A stretch of 20,494 nucleotides of DNA from Brachionus rotundiformis (lineage: Eukaryota > Rotifera > Eurotatoria > Ploima > Brachionidae), in assembly GCA_016802295.1 (NCBI GenBank), contig JAESIW010000129.1, forward strand, positions 532,794-553,287, written 5' to 3'. A program made the position numbers and the translations under genes. Below the pieces are notes generated by a model, which worked only from the letters and a program-made list of their open reading frames with translations, was not told the DNA's origin and did no database searches. Shown here piece by piece: positions 1-9,183 of this stretch. The stretch's first letter is position 1; every line of letters starts with the position of its first letter.

Positions 1-138
1 GCAGTAACATGGAGGTCAACAATCACGAAAGAGCTCATCGAAATGGGAATGACATGTGGAGAAGCAAGGGTAAAGGCAAGATATCGACTTGGGTGAAAAT
101 CAAAAGTAATGACCCTATGCTCTACAAAGAGTGAATAA
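1..138 (+). mobile_element. LINE (non-LTR retrotransposon) 3' end, reverse transcriptase C-terminus, degraded
   Basis: Frame 1 reads TWRSTITKELIEMGM, then CGEARVKAR, and ends VMTLCSTKSE before TAA at 136-138. This is the conserved C-terminal tail of LINE-type endonuclease/reverse transcriptase proteins (the stretch after the WFGHVLRM motif). One in-frame TGA (94-96) stands where related tails have Trp, so the copy is dead. It is cut by the left window edge, so more of the element may lie outside. A purine-rich 3' flank follows. It matches 19553-19659 closely over about 100 bp, and its last ten codons resemble 1011-1040. Family known, clade not assigned. Confidence 0.8.
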
Positions 139-917
139 GGAAAGAAAAAAAAATGAAAAAATTTATCCACTAACAGAATAGAAAAAGTCGCTATTTTTGG
201 GGGTTGTCAAGTTCCTTTCAATTTGATCGTTTCAATTCAGAAAAACTTGAATAACTTTTTTAATTTAGTTAAATTAAAAATTTAGAATAAGTCGTTCAAG
301 TTTAGTTAAGTTGTTCAAGTTTTTCTGAATTAAAGTCATTGTGATTTGGAGAAAATGTTGTGCTGAAAAGCTCGTTTGTTGGACCTTCTCAATTAATTTT
401 ATCATTTAAGTCAGTAAAATTGAAATAATTATTGATTTTCTTATCTTTATGCTTTAAATTTCAATTTTTTCAAAAAACATGAACTTTTATATTAACGAGA
501 GCTCAACATGAATTAATCGCAAAGGAAATCCACGATTATCTCTCTAAGAGACCTAATGAATCACAACAAAAATTCAGAATAATTTTTGATAAGCTACAAT
601 AATAAATTACAAAAATATTTCTATCAGGTTGACCGAATACAAGGCACTACGCCGTTTGTAGCTGCCAATTCCCTCTAAAATAAATTAAAATAAAATAAAT
701 AAATAAATTTCTGCAACTGGTGATTAATCTTGATAAGGGAGTCAGGAAAAAGTTCATTTTTATTTGATCTTTTATTGTAACTTTTATCAAAATAAATTAC
801 AAAATTCTAAATATATTGATGACTCAATATTATATATACACATAAAAATAAAATAGCGGGGCAATTCATTATTTTATCGGACATGTTAATTACCTCCCAT
901 ATAAAAGTTAATCACAA
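139..917. other. Intergenic AT-rich DNA, no gene seen
   Basis: No open frame with family resemblance on either strand. The only structured part is the G+C-richer block with an A-rich tail at 629-709, listed separately. Short mirror-like runs around 240-330 (AAAAACTTGAATAACTT and repeats of GTTCAAGTTT) look like simple-sequence decay. Confidence 0.5.
629..709 (+). repeat. Possible retroposon 3' end with (TAAA)n-like tail
   Basis: A block of about 47 bp that is richer in G+C than its surroundings (629-675) is followed directly by an irregular TAAA/TAAAA tail (676-709). A unique-looking body plus a short tandem A-rich tail is typical of SINE or LINE 3' ends. The block has no stop in one frame until TAA at the tail (ending FVAANSL), but I recognise no protein. 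No target-site duplication was confirmed. Confidence 0.3.
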
Positions 918-999
918 ATAAAATAAGAGCTCAGAAAGAAGCTCAAGAGGGTATTGGTATCATTCCAATGGCTTATACAGCGCCAGTCATGACACTTGA

Positions 1000-1047
1000 A
1001 TCTAAATTTAATGACCCTATTTTTCACAAGAAGTGAATAAGGAAATA
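1000..1047 (+). mobile_element. Diverged LINE 3' tail, second copy
   Basis: From 1011 the sequence reads MTLFFTRSE followed by TAA (1038-1040) and AGGAAA. This parallels the terminal MTLCSTKSE-TAA-GGAAA of the copy at 1-138, and the DNA words AATGACCCTAT and AGTGAATAAGGAAA are shared. Upstream of about 1000 the similarity fades, so the left edge is approximate. It appears to be an older or different member of the same LINE family in the same orientation. Confidence 0.55.
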
Positions 1048-3740
1048 AATTTTCTTAAAGAATTATTCGAAGGACCTTAAAATGGCTTTTCTTTTGACTT
1101 TTGTACATGTCTGAGTGCAACAGAAAGCATTTTTCCTAAACCACCAGGTGTTTGGAAAAAATTAATTGAGATTTTTTTAGAAGCATAGGCTCAGCTTTTA
1201 TAACAATAAAAAAGGATAAAAATCACAAGAGCAAAAGAGAGTAAATCTCTTAAATTGAATTATTAAGAATTTTTACGGAACTGAATTGAATGTGTGGTAA
1301 CATAGGATCAAAGTCTGATGAAGGGCTTTCGATTAGTTTAATATTTATTTTTTTATTAATTTAAGCTTGAGTTTAAGTACCATGGACAAATTAAAGTATA
1401 AAAAGAAATAGAAAAAATTTATTTAAAATATGATTAAAAAATTAAGTATTACAAGTTGAATTTAAGTTTTTATGAGTAATTTTTTATAGCTTTATTTCTT
1501 TGAGATAATATTCAGTTAAGTTAATTTTTTTTTAAAAAACTGTCGGGCTTTCTAGTGTCAACACACCCACTAATCTCTCCATTCAATTATTTACTGATTG
1601 AATGGTTTATTGAATGTGTAAAGATAATGTTAACTTTAAAATTTGTTTAAAATTAAAACTATCTAATAATTAATAGAATTTATTATAACTATTCTTACAA
1701 TTATTATTTTTTTAGTCTATTTTAACTAATTTTTTGATAAATAAATCAGTATAATTTATTTGACTAATTATTTTTTTCTTTAAGATTTATAGATTTTTCT
1801 AATTATCTAAATTAGCAAAATTAGACTAATGTCACTTCATTGCAGTCTACACAATTTATTGATACTCACTTTAAACGAATTTACATTTTTTGTTTGCATT
1901 TCCACAGCTTATTCAGCCCTATACCAGAACATTTTTTAAATGATGACAAAAATTTGCTTGAATATTAGAAAACAAAAGCAACTCCTTAAAATCATATTAT
2001 TTTCAAAATGAAAAACAAAATTTAAGAATTTTTTGATGTTAGAAAATTGAAAATAAATACATATCAATTTAAATAAGAGATAAAAATTGAGAAAAAATGC
2101 ACAAAATAAATTTAGCTTTTTTTTATTAATCAGGTTAAGAAATTTGCTGATAATGAAAATCAATGCTATTTAATCGAATGTAATTTTCATTTGACTGATG
2201 TTCACCAAGAGTTACCCAAAGAATATTAAAATAGACAAAAATCTATTATTTAAAGAGATATTTATAAAAATAAGATTATTTTTAAAATTAACTAAAGTAT
2301 GACATTACTTTTTTAACACTCATAAATAAATATAAAATTAGATTTTATTTTATATTTATTTTTAAAATTGATTAACTAGTGATTGTTAAAAAAATAGAAA
2401 TGTTAAATTATTTTTTATTCTATTTTTAAAAGAATAGAAAATTTATAAATCAATTTAAGCTTGTCAATTTTTTTATTTTAATGACGTTTTAATAATTATT
2501 ATGTATTAATTTTAATTCAACTAATATAAAATTGAATTACGCAAATTTCAAAACAATTATCTGCTACTGGCAGATAGATAAAAATTGAAAAAATATTTTA
2601 TCAATTTTTTTGAAAATTTAATCATCTTATGCCTTGAACAATTTGAAAATATCGAATTGTTACAGCTTTAGAAATAATAAGTTATATCATAAAATTTTGA
2701 TATAATTGAAAAATTTTACTATATTCTGTTTTATATTTCTGATTATTAGTGCTTGAACTAGTTTAAAGCATCTTAAATTAAAGTTGCCCAGAGCATCACG
2801 TCAAACTATTTAAAAAAATTAATTAATAATAGATAGAATTTGTTTTGATATAATTTTTAACAGTAAAAAGACGATAAGAAATTCTTCATCATACTACATT
2901 TTTAAGATAATAGGATTAAATAGTTTTAAAATTCTATAATTATGAAATCATTTTTTTATTCTTTTGAATCTTTTTAAATTAAGCTTAATATTTTTTAATT
3001 AAAAAGATTTCTTAACAACATTCAAATTGTTAGTTTTTTTATTTAATTTTTTCTTTATCGTCTAAGCTGTAGTTTGTTCAAAATAAAATTTAAAATTAAT
3101 TTAAATAATTTTACTAAATTAACCGGTCTAATTTTTTCTTTCTATTTTTTTTAAATCAATTTTTTTTTAAATTTTCTTATTAACAACTCCTATAGGATAT
3201 TTAGGATATTAGTAATCTTGAGAAAATTACACAATTTTCCCAAAGCTATTATCACGCAGCTAGGTTAAATTTACGGCTTTTAAATATTACTCAAGATAAA
3301 TTTTACATTTTTTTAATTGATCATAATTTAATTTTTATTAAACGTGATAAAAGCTAAGAGACTAATGTATTTAGTTATCTGCCAAAAACCTTGAATTTCG
3401 ATCTATCTCTTAGTGAACTGTTTTGAGTCTAACAAAACACTTATAAGATTATCAAAGTGTTATCACTTCTGACAATCTAGAACCCATAATAAAACATTAA
3501 TATTTTAAGTATTTGGAAATCATTTTACAAATAATTAAAAAAATTGACCAACTGATTTATAATAAAGGTTTAACCTCAATTATCCCTTAGGATAACACGG
3601 TTTTGTAAAACGAATCTGATGATATAAAATTAGGTGAATAAGTCCTTTTTGAAAAATGATTATTCTCCAGAATTTGAATTTAACTTATTATGCAATAATA
3701 ACAATTGTTCCAAATTTTCGAACAGTTTAATTTGAAAGTG
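1048..3740. other. Intergenic AT-rich DNA, no gene seen
   Basis: A long low-complexity stretch with dense stops in all frames. Open frames here, such as a minus-strand one at 1936-2163 made of Phe, Ile, Leu and Lys, have the composition expected from random AT-rich DNA. The one recognisable item is a solo transposon end at 1543-1561. No RNA gene was seen. Confidence 0.5.
1543..1561 (-). repeat. Solo terminal inverted repeat of the TTAA-type MITE
   Basis: Read on the minus strand this is TTGACACTAGAAAGCCCGA. It matches 18 of 19 bases of the left end of the MITE at 8960-9183 (TTAACACTAGAAAGCCCGA), the only change falling in the TTAA. The element body would lie to the left (toward 1340), but no partner end is recognisable there. 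It is probably a decayed or internally rearranged copy of the same family. Confidence 0.6.
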
Positions 3741-3812
3741 TTTTTTTAATTTTCTTAGTCAAGAGCAGAATTTATAAAAAAAAATGATAAATTCTAATAA
3801 TCATGTTTTTTA
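3741..3812 (+). repeat. Left arm of a dispersed ~72-bp inverted repeat
   Basis: The reverse complement of this segment recurs at 5108-5182. The arms differ by one clear substitution (GTCAAGAGCAG against GTCATGAGCAG) and the length of two homopolymer runs. Core words are TTTCTTAGTC, GAGCAGAATTTATAAA, and TGATAAATTCTAATAATCATG. The arms lie about 1.3 kb apart and enclose coding exon 1 of the GPCR gene. They are either two opposite copies of a short mobile repeat or the ends of a foldback-like element. Confidence 0.8.
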
Positions 3813-4758
3813 AAAGCTAACTGAAGAGAAATATTGGATCTTAAACCCTTAAAGGTCCAATTAGCTAGTTATTAAATTCATTCAATTTTAATCATGAAGC
3901 GAGTATTTTTGATTAAAAATTTATACTTAGACACGTAATAATTATAATTTTTTCCATCAAATATAATATTAAACAAAAAAGCTTAGAATTAATCAATTAT
4001 TTATTCCTTTTAAGCTTAGTTAATAATGGTATTTAAATCGAATATTAAAAATTTGAGGAAATTAGAATTAGATTCATAAGAATGGATAAAAGACAGTCAA
4101 AAAGGTAGGAATTTAAATATCTAGTTAAATAATTTAATATATTTGGAATATTTGCAGTATAATTCAGTTATATTTAAATGGCTGATGTATAATATATAAA
4201 ACGATTTGTCTCAACAATTAGCCTAATGTCATAGGCCAACATTCAAAAATATAAATGAATAAATTGATGTCATTTTTTTTGTAAAATTTATTTTGTTTTT
4301 GCTTTGGAAAAAAATAACTTCAATTATGATTAATATTTTAAGAATTATTAAATAATCCTTGATTTTGTAAGAATTTTATCTTTAATTCATTGGTTATTTT
4401 TCTTAACAAAATGTGATATTAATGAATTTAAAGTCTTAACAAATTAGTTTGTTATTGACATGAAAATGAAATTTAAATTTTCAATTTATTTGCTAGAAAT
4501 TTTTTATTTTTTGATTGAAAATTTTTAAATATAAATTTGATAATCTATTCTCTCTGCGTGTTTAATGTTAATTATAATCTTATATATTTCTTCGCCAGAA
4601 TAATTACGGTATTTTAATTAGACATTAATCTTTGAGCTTCACCAAGAGGTGTCTTTTTGGAAATTATAAAACTAATCCTTAATTAAAATCCTTAATTTTA
4701 GATTTTTAATTTTTTTCGATTCCATTTTATATTAATGAAAACTAAGTAATTAATTACA
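3813..4758. other. Upstream region of the GPCR gene
   Basis: AT-rich, no coding resemblance. It should contain the promoter and 5' UTR of the receptor gene starting at 4759, but no core promoter motif stands out against the background of TATA-like words. No RNA gene was seen. Confidence 0.45.
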
Positions 4759-7700
4759 ATGATGAATTCAAGTGATACGCGTTTTTTGATATTGAAAATT
4801 TTCAATACAGTCGAACCTTACTACATTACAATATTGGTAGTTGTTGGCCTTGTTGGAAATTCGATATCATTGATACTTTTTTTATCTACGAAATTAAGGT
4901 AAATAATAATTAATAACTAAATTAAATAACCATTTATTCAAAAAAAACTTAAATTTAGGAAATTAAAATTTTATTCATCAATTATTTACAATAATGTCTA
5001 AATATATTTTTCTTAGTAATTAAATTTTAGTTTTAATTTTAATTTTCCTCAATTCTTAATTGAATTATTAATTAAAAGTTTTTTCATTTGAGCATAAAGC
5101 TTCATGATAAAAAACATGATTATTAGAATTTATCATTTTTTTTTTATAAATTCTGCTCATGACTAAGAAAATTAAAAAAAAAGTCAAATTTTCTTGTTGA
5201 GTGCTGAACTAATACTTTTAATAGATAAGATATATTGATCTCTTTTGATAGCAAGTTTTTACAGGGTCATCGTATTTTTTTGAAACGCTTTATTTTGGCC
5301 TATTATGCGTCGCCAAAATAAGGCGCTTAATGAGTCGCCGGTGTTTATTTTTAGTCTGCTCTATCTGTTCGTCATTCTTCGCTGATATCAGTCGAAACCT
5401 TCTCTTAAAGGCATCAAATGCTTTTTTACACATTTTTACGCTGATTTGTGGCCATACCTCTTGAGAAAGTTTCCAAACTTCATCCAAGGTCCTTTCTCTT
5501 TTTTTCGAAAGCTGCTGTTTTAAGTAATCAAAGCTAAAAAATTCAAGTGGACTAGCTTCGGGAGCTTTGACAGGTTTTCCATGTTTTTCACGATATGAAA
5601 TATTTATACTTACTGGCAGTTGCTTTACAGTACATTTCAGAATAAACTTAACGATGTTTCGAAACAATGCTTAAGCAGTGTTTAAGACCATATCGAGCTC
5701 ATCATTTCTTGAGTAGTTATCTCCCTATTTTTGTATATAAGTTGCTCTAAATAATCATAATGTATTTTATTTAATATAGTTCTTCGTCCAGATCTCTTAA
5801 AATCACCAATAACACTTTTTTAATAATATTTTTCATACATTTTCCTAACGGAAACGTGGCTAATTATCAATCCTTCGGAATTAAGTTGTTTTGAAATATT
5901 CCTATAACTTAGGCCTGAATCTCTTAAATCAATTATCCTATGTCTATAAACAATCGATGCTTTCATATTTAGTCGTAAGCGTTTGAATGTTTCAAATCAA
6001 TTTTTTTTACAATTCCATTAAAATAATATATACAAATGGTAATAAAAACCAAAAATAAGATAAAAATTATCATAAACCATTTTTAAAAGTTGCAGTGTTT
6101 ATGATCGGTTTAAGCAATGTTTAGAGCAGTTTAAGCAGTGTTTAAGAGGGGCTTTAAAACCGCTTTAGGATTCTGTTAACTTTGTTTTGAAATGCACTGT
6201 AAGTATTCAGTTGTCGAATCGGCGGTGTGACTTGATGCTTTGTCATGGTGGACGAAAACTTTATTCATCTCGTTCGGATACAAGCGAGGAAGATGTTTGG
6301 TGAGCAATGGTTTCAAAGCATGGTTGACTTGGTAATGTGCAATTATTTTAAGTTTTGATGGTACTCTAGACAGAGGAACTGCACCTCTACCAGTCATTAC
6401 GCCTATTATCATCAATCTTTTTTTGAATTTTTCATTCTATTCCATTACCCAACTTTCAGGTATCAATTCACCTTGTTTTACGTAGCATATTCGTCTTTCT
6501 CGGTTTAAATCTTCAAGATAAACCAATGCTTGATTTAGCGTGGCTCCATTTTCGGATCTTTAACCTGTCAGATAACCCTCATTAAGCTATTGATTTTATG
6601 ATTTTCAGCAGTCAGCTTGTGAACTCTCGTTTTATTTTTGGTTTTAGACGGGAGATTACATGGTTCTTTCTATCAGCTAGCCGCCTAACTTTTTGCACGG
6701 CTTCTGGAGTTCTCCTGATTGGTGATATTAGATATTGTTAGATATATTTCTTGATTTGCCTAAAGGAATAATTATTTTTGGAAAGTCGTTTTATGTTTCG
6801 ATTGGGGTTAATTTTGGCATTTCAATATTTAAATTTTTCAACTTTGGTTTATTTTTCTTTAATATTAATAGAAATGGTCATTTATTAATTATCCTAACAG
6901 ATAGACAAATAAAGGTTTAAAATATATAATTAATATAATAACTTTAAGACTTATAGTTTGATTTTATGAGTGATCAGATGTTTCTGTTGATTGAAACTAA
7001 AAATCTCATAATAATATAATAAATTTTACCATTATAAAAGATAATCTATTTTATTTTAGAAACCGTGAATCAAATGTAATTTTATCAGCGTTGGCTATTG
7101 TTGACAATGGATTCTTAATTTCCCTATTTATTGTCAACTTGAAGCATTTCCAATATGATCTATTTAACAATAATATATTCGTGTGTAAATCAACTGTATA
7201 TTCTGCATATGTATTTAGTTTTCTATCAATTTGGTAATTTTGATATATACTTTATAATAATTTTGGTATATTTAATCACAAATATATATATTAAATGCCT
7301 AAGTTTGGTTTCATTAAAAACAAATAACTTAAGTATTTAAAAATTAATTTGAACTGAAGATTTAATTTTTGTCATTAATTTTAATGTTGTTTACAACTCT
7401 GGCAAACTTAATTTATTTTTAAAATTTAACGCCATTGTGAAACATGGTAGAAGAAAGAAATGACAAATTCATGTGTTATTCAGAAATTAATTTTTCCTTT
7501 CACATTACCGAATTTATCTAAGCCTTATTAAAAATTATTTGAATCTAAAAAAGTTTAAATTAATTGAATGTATTTTATTATTCATGCAAAAAATATAAAT
7601 TTTCTTATTAATGGGTTAATTTTAAGGTATGTTGTTCTGTTTAGTCTAGAACGCTTAATAGCGGTGTGTTTTCCACTCAGACGCTATGATTTTTGTAGTT

Positions 7701-8485
7701 CGTTCCGGAACAAAATTTTCATTGTTGTGATGGTTCTATTCTCTTTGTTATTCTATTCTTTTTCTATTTTTACATCTGGCATAGAGACCGACAACGGAAT
7801 CAGCGCCTGTGTTACCAAAAAATCATGGGTCAATTTTGTCAAAAAAATCTCATTTTTAGACGTATGGATTACCATAATTATTCCATTTTTTATCATATTC
7901 ATAGTAAATGCATCCATTTCAATAAAACTAATGAGCGTCATTCGGTCCACTAAGACTTTTAACACAATTATATTCTTCAATCGTAATAGTCCAAATCGTC
8001 CCATTGGAATACGCAAAAAGTGCGGTTCTTTGAAGAGTTATGGCACTGTGAGGCGACCTTCATCCATGGGATTATGCAGCGTCAAATACAAGCGCAGACT
8101 TTCCAAAAAATATTCCAAAACAACCCGAGTTTTGCTGACCATATCACTTACTTATGTATTTTTAAATGTTCTAATGGCCTATTCTAAAATACGATACTGC
8201 TTTGAAACAGAGTTTTTTGAACCAAATGAAAAAATAGGAGCCAAAAGCATTCAGAAAACTGGCACAAATGGAACACATAGCAACGATGTGAGAATTAAAG
8301 CAGTGGAACTTAACTATGATTGGGAAGATGAGTTTTATGAAAGAATTTCGTGCTATCTATTTTATTTAAATTTTTCGCTCAATTTTTTAATTTATTGTGT
8401 AAATAGATCAAAATTTAAGGAATCTTTATCCAGCTTTAGAAATCGAAATAGTTCTAGGAAAAAAATTAATCACAGAATGAACTGA
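4759..8485 (+). CDS. Class A (rhodopsin-family) GPCR, atypical orphan receptor; exons 4759-4898, 7060-7233, 7627-8485
   Basis: A three-exon gene whose joined frame gives 390 aa. Both introns are phase 2 with good GT..AG sites (AAATTAAG|GTAAAT, TTATTTTAG|A; TTTG|GTAATT, TTTTAAG|G). Start is the double ATG at 4759/4762. Approximate helices: TM1 21-42 with Asn34 (GLVGNS), TM2 52-74 with LAIVDN (Asp62), TM3 88-113 with Cys89 and ERL (Arg114, exactly 25 residues after the Cys), TM4 134-155, TM5 182-204 with Pro191, TM6 272-293, TM7 343-363 with NFLIY (357-361). Cys166 can form the usual disulphide with Cys89. Odd points: no tryptophan at the TM4 reference position, no proline in TM6, Phe for Pro in NPxxY, a long third extracellular loop with NGT, and a long basic third intracellular loop. 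It probably binds a peptide or other small ligand at the plasma membrane; the ligand cannot be named from sequence. Intron 1 (2161 bp) hosts Tc1-like debris. Confidence 0.88.
5108..5182 (-). repeat. Right arm of the dispersed inverted repeat, inside GPCR intron 1
   Basis: Reverse complement of 3741-3812 (see that entry). It lies 209 bp after the exon 1 donor and about 80 bp before the Tc1-like end at 5262. Any transcript starting upstream of 3741 would contain both arms and could fold them into a long stem around exon 1. Confidence 0.8.
5262..5287 (+). repeat. Candidate Tc1/mariner terminal repeat
   Basis: CAGGGTCATCGTATTTTTTT, preceded by a TA dinucleotide (5260-5261), sits just beyond the C-terminal end of the transposase remnant, where a Tc1-like terminal repeat is expected. 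CAGGG/CAGTG-type ends next to TA are typical of the superfamily. No inverted partner was found up to 7059, so the other end is lost or diverged. Confidence 0.4.
5290..5667 (-). pseudogene. Tc1/mariner-like transposase, C-terminal part
   Basis: An open frame of 125 codons on the minus strand. PVKAPEASPLEFFSFDYLKQ followed by TLDEVWKLSQEVWPQI corresponds to the region after the third catalytic acid of DD-type Tc1/mariner transposases (compare the family pattern SPDxNPxE..WxxLK). Here Glu in SPLEFF occupies the place of a catalytic-region residue. A basic tail follows (KNKHRRLIKRL). Upstream the frame is unsupported before about residue 20. The fragment is antisense inside intron 1 of the GPCR gene and cannot by itself make a transposase. 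Confidence 0.75.
5671..5687 (+). repeat. 17-bp direct repeat, copy 1
   Basis: TTAAGCAGTGTTTAAGA occurs identically here and at 6131-6147, 460 bp away. The word is itself a near-palindrome (CTTAAGCAGTGTTTAAG). The two copies bracket a segment with an isolated transposase DNA-binding domain. They may be terminal-repeat sequence of that segment or a recombination product. Confidence 0.6.
5685..5966 (-). pseudogene. Tc1-like transposase N-terminal helix-turn-helix domain, isolated
   Basis: From an ATG at 5966 the minus strand reads MKASIVYRHRIIDLRDSGLS, then YRNISKQLNSEGLIISHVSV and RKMYEKYY, followed by TAA (5822-5820). The frame continues as KSVIGDFKRSGRRTILNKIH and ends at a stop at 5684. Helix spacing, the SYRNISKQL turn and the SGRRT linker are characteristic of the paired-like DNA-binding domain of Tc1 transposases. 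The stop makes it a pseudogene. On this strand it lies after the catalytic fragment (6415-6176) but before the C-terminal part, an order that an intact element cannot have. Confidence 0.7.
6131..6147 (+). repeat. 17-bp direct repeat, copy 2, in a small degenerate repeat cluster
   Basis: Identical to 5671-5687. Just upstream (6109-6130) is a diverged neighbour, GTTTAAGCAATGTTTAGAGC, and at 6093 a CAGTGTTTA, so this side has two to three loosely tandem units. It lies between the catalytic transposase fragment (ending 6176) and the isolated helix-turn-helix segment. Confidence 0.6.
6176..6726 (-). pseudogene. Tc1/mariner-like transposase, linker and catalytic fragment, degraded
   Basis: Read from 6726 leftwards, one frame gives SPIRRTPEAVQKVRRLADRK, a form of the start of the second DNA-binding domain; then, after frame changes and stops, RVHKLTAENHK. 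The clearest part is the open frame 6415-6176: MMIIGVMTGRGAVPLSRVPS, and VFVHHDKASSHTA, which is the second catalytic aspartate block of Tc1/mariner transposases (family pattern VFQQDxAPxHTA). Several frameshifts and stops lie between 6660 and 6420. Together with the C-terminal fragment at 5290-5667 this may be one element interrupted by a 460-bp segment, or two elements side by side. Confidence 0.7.
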
Positions 8486-8959
8486 ATTGGTGCATTAAGT
8501 GTCTTGATCTCATGACTTATTTTATCTTAATTTTTCATCTAATAAAATTAATGTTATATATATTTTTATATCAAAAATAAGAAAATTATAAATTTATTAT
8601 TTAATAATTATTTTTCAAACATTTGGTTTTTTTTTTAATTCTCAAAAGGTAAAGTTCACGCAATTCAAAACTTTAGTGCTATCTGAATTCTTTATTTTTG
8701 ACTCAAAATTCGTAATCTACGCCCTGGAAAACCCCAAAAAAAAAACATTTTACACCCAGGGTTCCAAAAATAGCAAATCCTTTAAAAAGTTGTTGCTCTT
8801 TAAGACTCAAAATCTCAAAGATAAAACTTAAATATATTAAAAAAGTATATATATTCTGAAAGAGCCTAAATTCTCTTCATGCTAATGTAATTTAAAAAAA
8901 AAGGGCGTGGCGGTTTTTGTTGGCTAAAAAAAGTTAAAAAATGTGTTTTTTTTTCTGGT
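8486..8959. other. 3' flank of the GPCR gene
   Basis: It contains the GPCR poly(A) signal (8541-8546) and then non-coding DNA. Short complementary words CCCTGG (8717) and CCAGGG (8756) and a small G+C-rich patch GGGCGTGGCGG near 8903 suggest remnants of a repeat, but no element edges could be fixed. Confidence 0.4.
8541..8546 (+). promoter_or_regulatory. Poly(A) signal of the GPCR gene
   Basis: AATAAA lies 56 bases after the GPCR stop codon, the first such hexamer downstream. In DNA this AT-rich the hexamer is common, so position is the main support. Confidence 0.5.
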
Positions 8960-9183
8960 TTAACACTAGAAAGCCCGACCAAAAAATGACAAAAATTTAA
9001 AAACTAATTTTTAAAAAAATTATCATAGAATAGCAACATTTTTTTCTGATATTCAATAAAGTCTCCATAAATCTATAAAATAAAATACTGAATATTAAAT
9101 TCTGTTTCTCCATTCAAAAGATATTGAGATTTGAAAATTTAAAAAAATGGGTCTAAAAAACCCATCGGGTCTTCTAGTGTTAA
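8960..9183. mobile_element. MITE with TTAA ends (probable piggyBac-type non-autonomous element)
   Basis: Bounded by TTAACACTAGAAAGCCCGA on the left and, inverted, TTAACACTAGAAGACCCGA on the right: 19-bp inverted repeats with two mismatches, each including TTAA. Total length is 224 bp, with no coding capacity. An inner hairpin (ATGGGT...ACCCAT, about 9147-9164) abuts the right end. TTAA at both edges with short inverted repeats is the hallmark of piggyBac-superfamily insertions, whose transposase duplicates TTAA; the superfamily call is inference because no transposase is present. A solo end of the same family is at 1543-1561. Confidence 0.8.

Noticed and set aside
1936..2163. Minus-strand open frame of 75 codons
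   Set aside because: Almost only Phe, Leu, Ile, Lys and Asn; the composition expected from random AT-rich sequence.
3580..3605. CCCTTAGGATAACACGG, resembling the conserved TTAGGGATAACAG of large-subunit rRNA
   Set aside because: Only a short partial resemblance with bases missing, and the flanks do not match rRNA domain V; no mitochondrial or rRNA insertion claimed.
6735..6920. Plus-strand open frame of 61 codons in GPCR intron 1
   Set aside because: Phe/Ile-rich, no family resemblance, next to the antisense transposase debris; chance in AT-rich DNA.
7155..7340. Plus-strand open frame of 61 codons
   Set aside because: Overlaps GPCR exon 2 in the wrong frame and runs into intron 2; the exon 2 frame carries the TM2/TM3 signatures.
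7568..7626. Upstream ATG (7568) of the large GPCR open frame as the true start
   Set aside because: The first 19-20 residues are intron 2 sequence; joining exon 2 at 7233 to 7627 restores TM3 with Cys and E-R at the exact expected spacing.
7753..8016. Minus-strand open frame of 87 codons
   Set aside because: Antisense shadow of GPCR exon 3.
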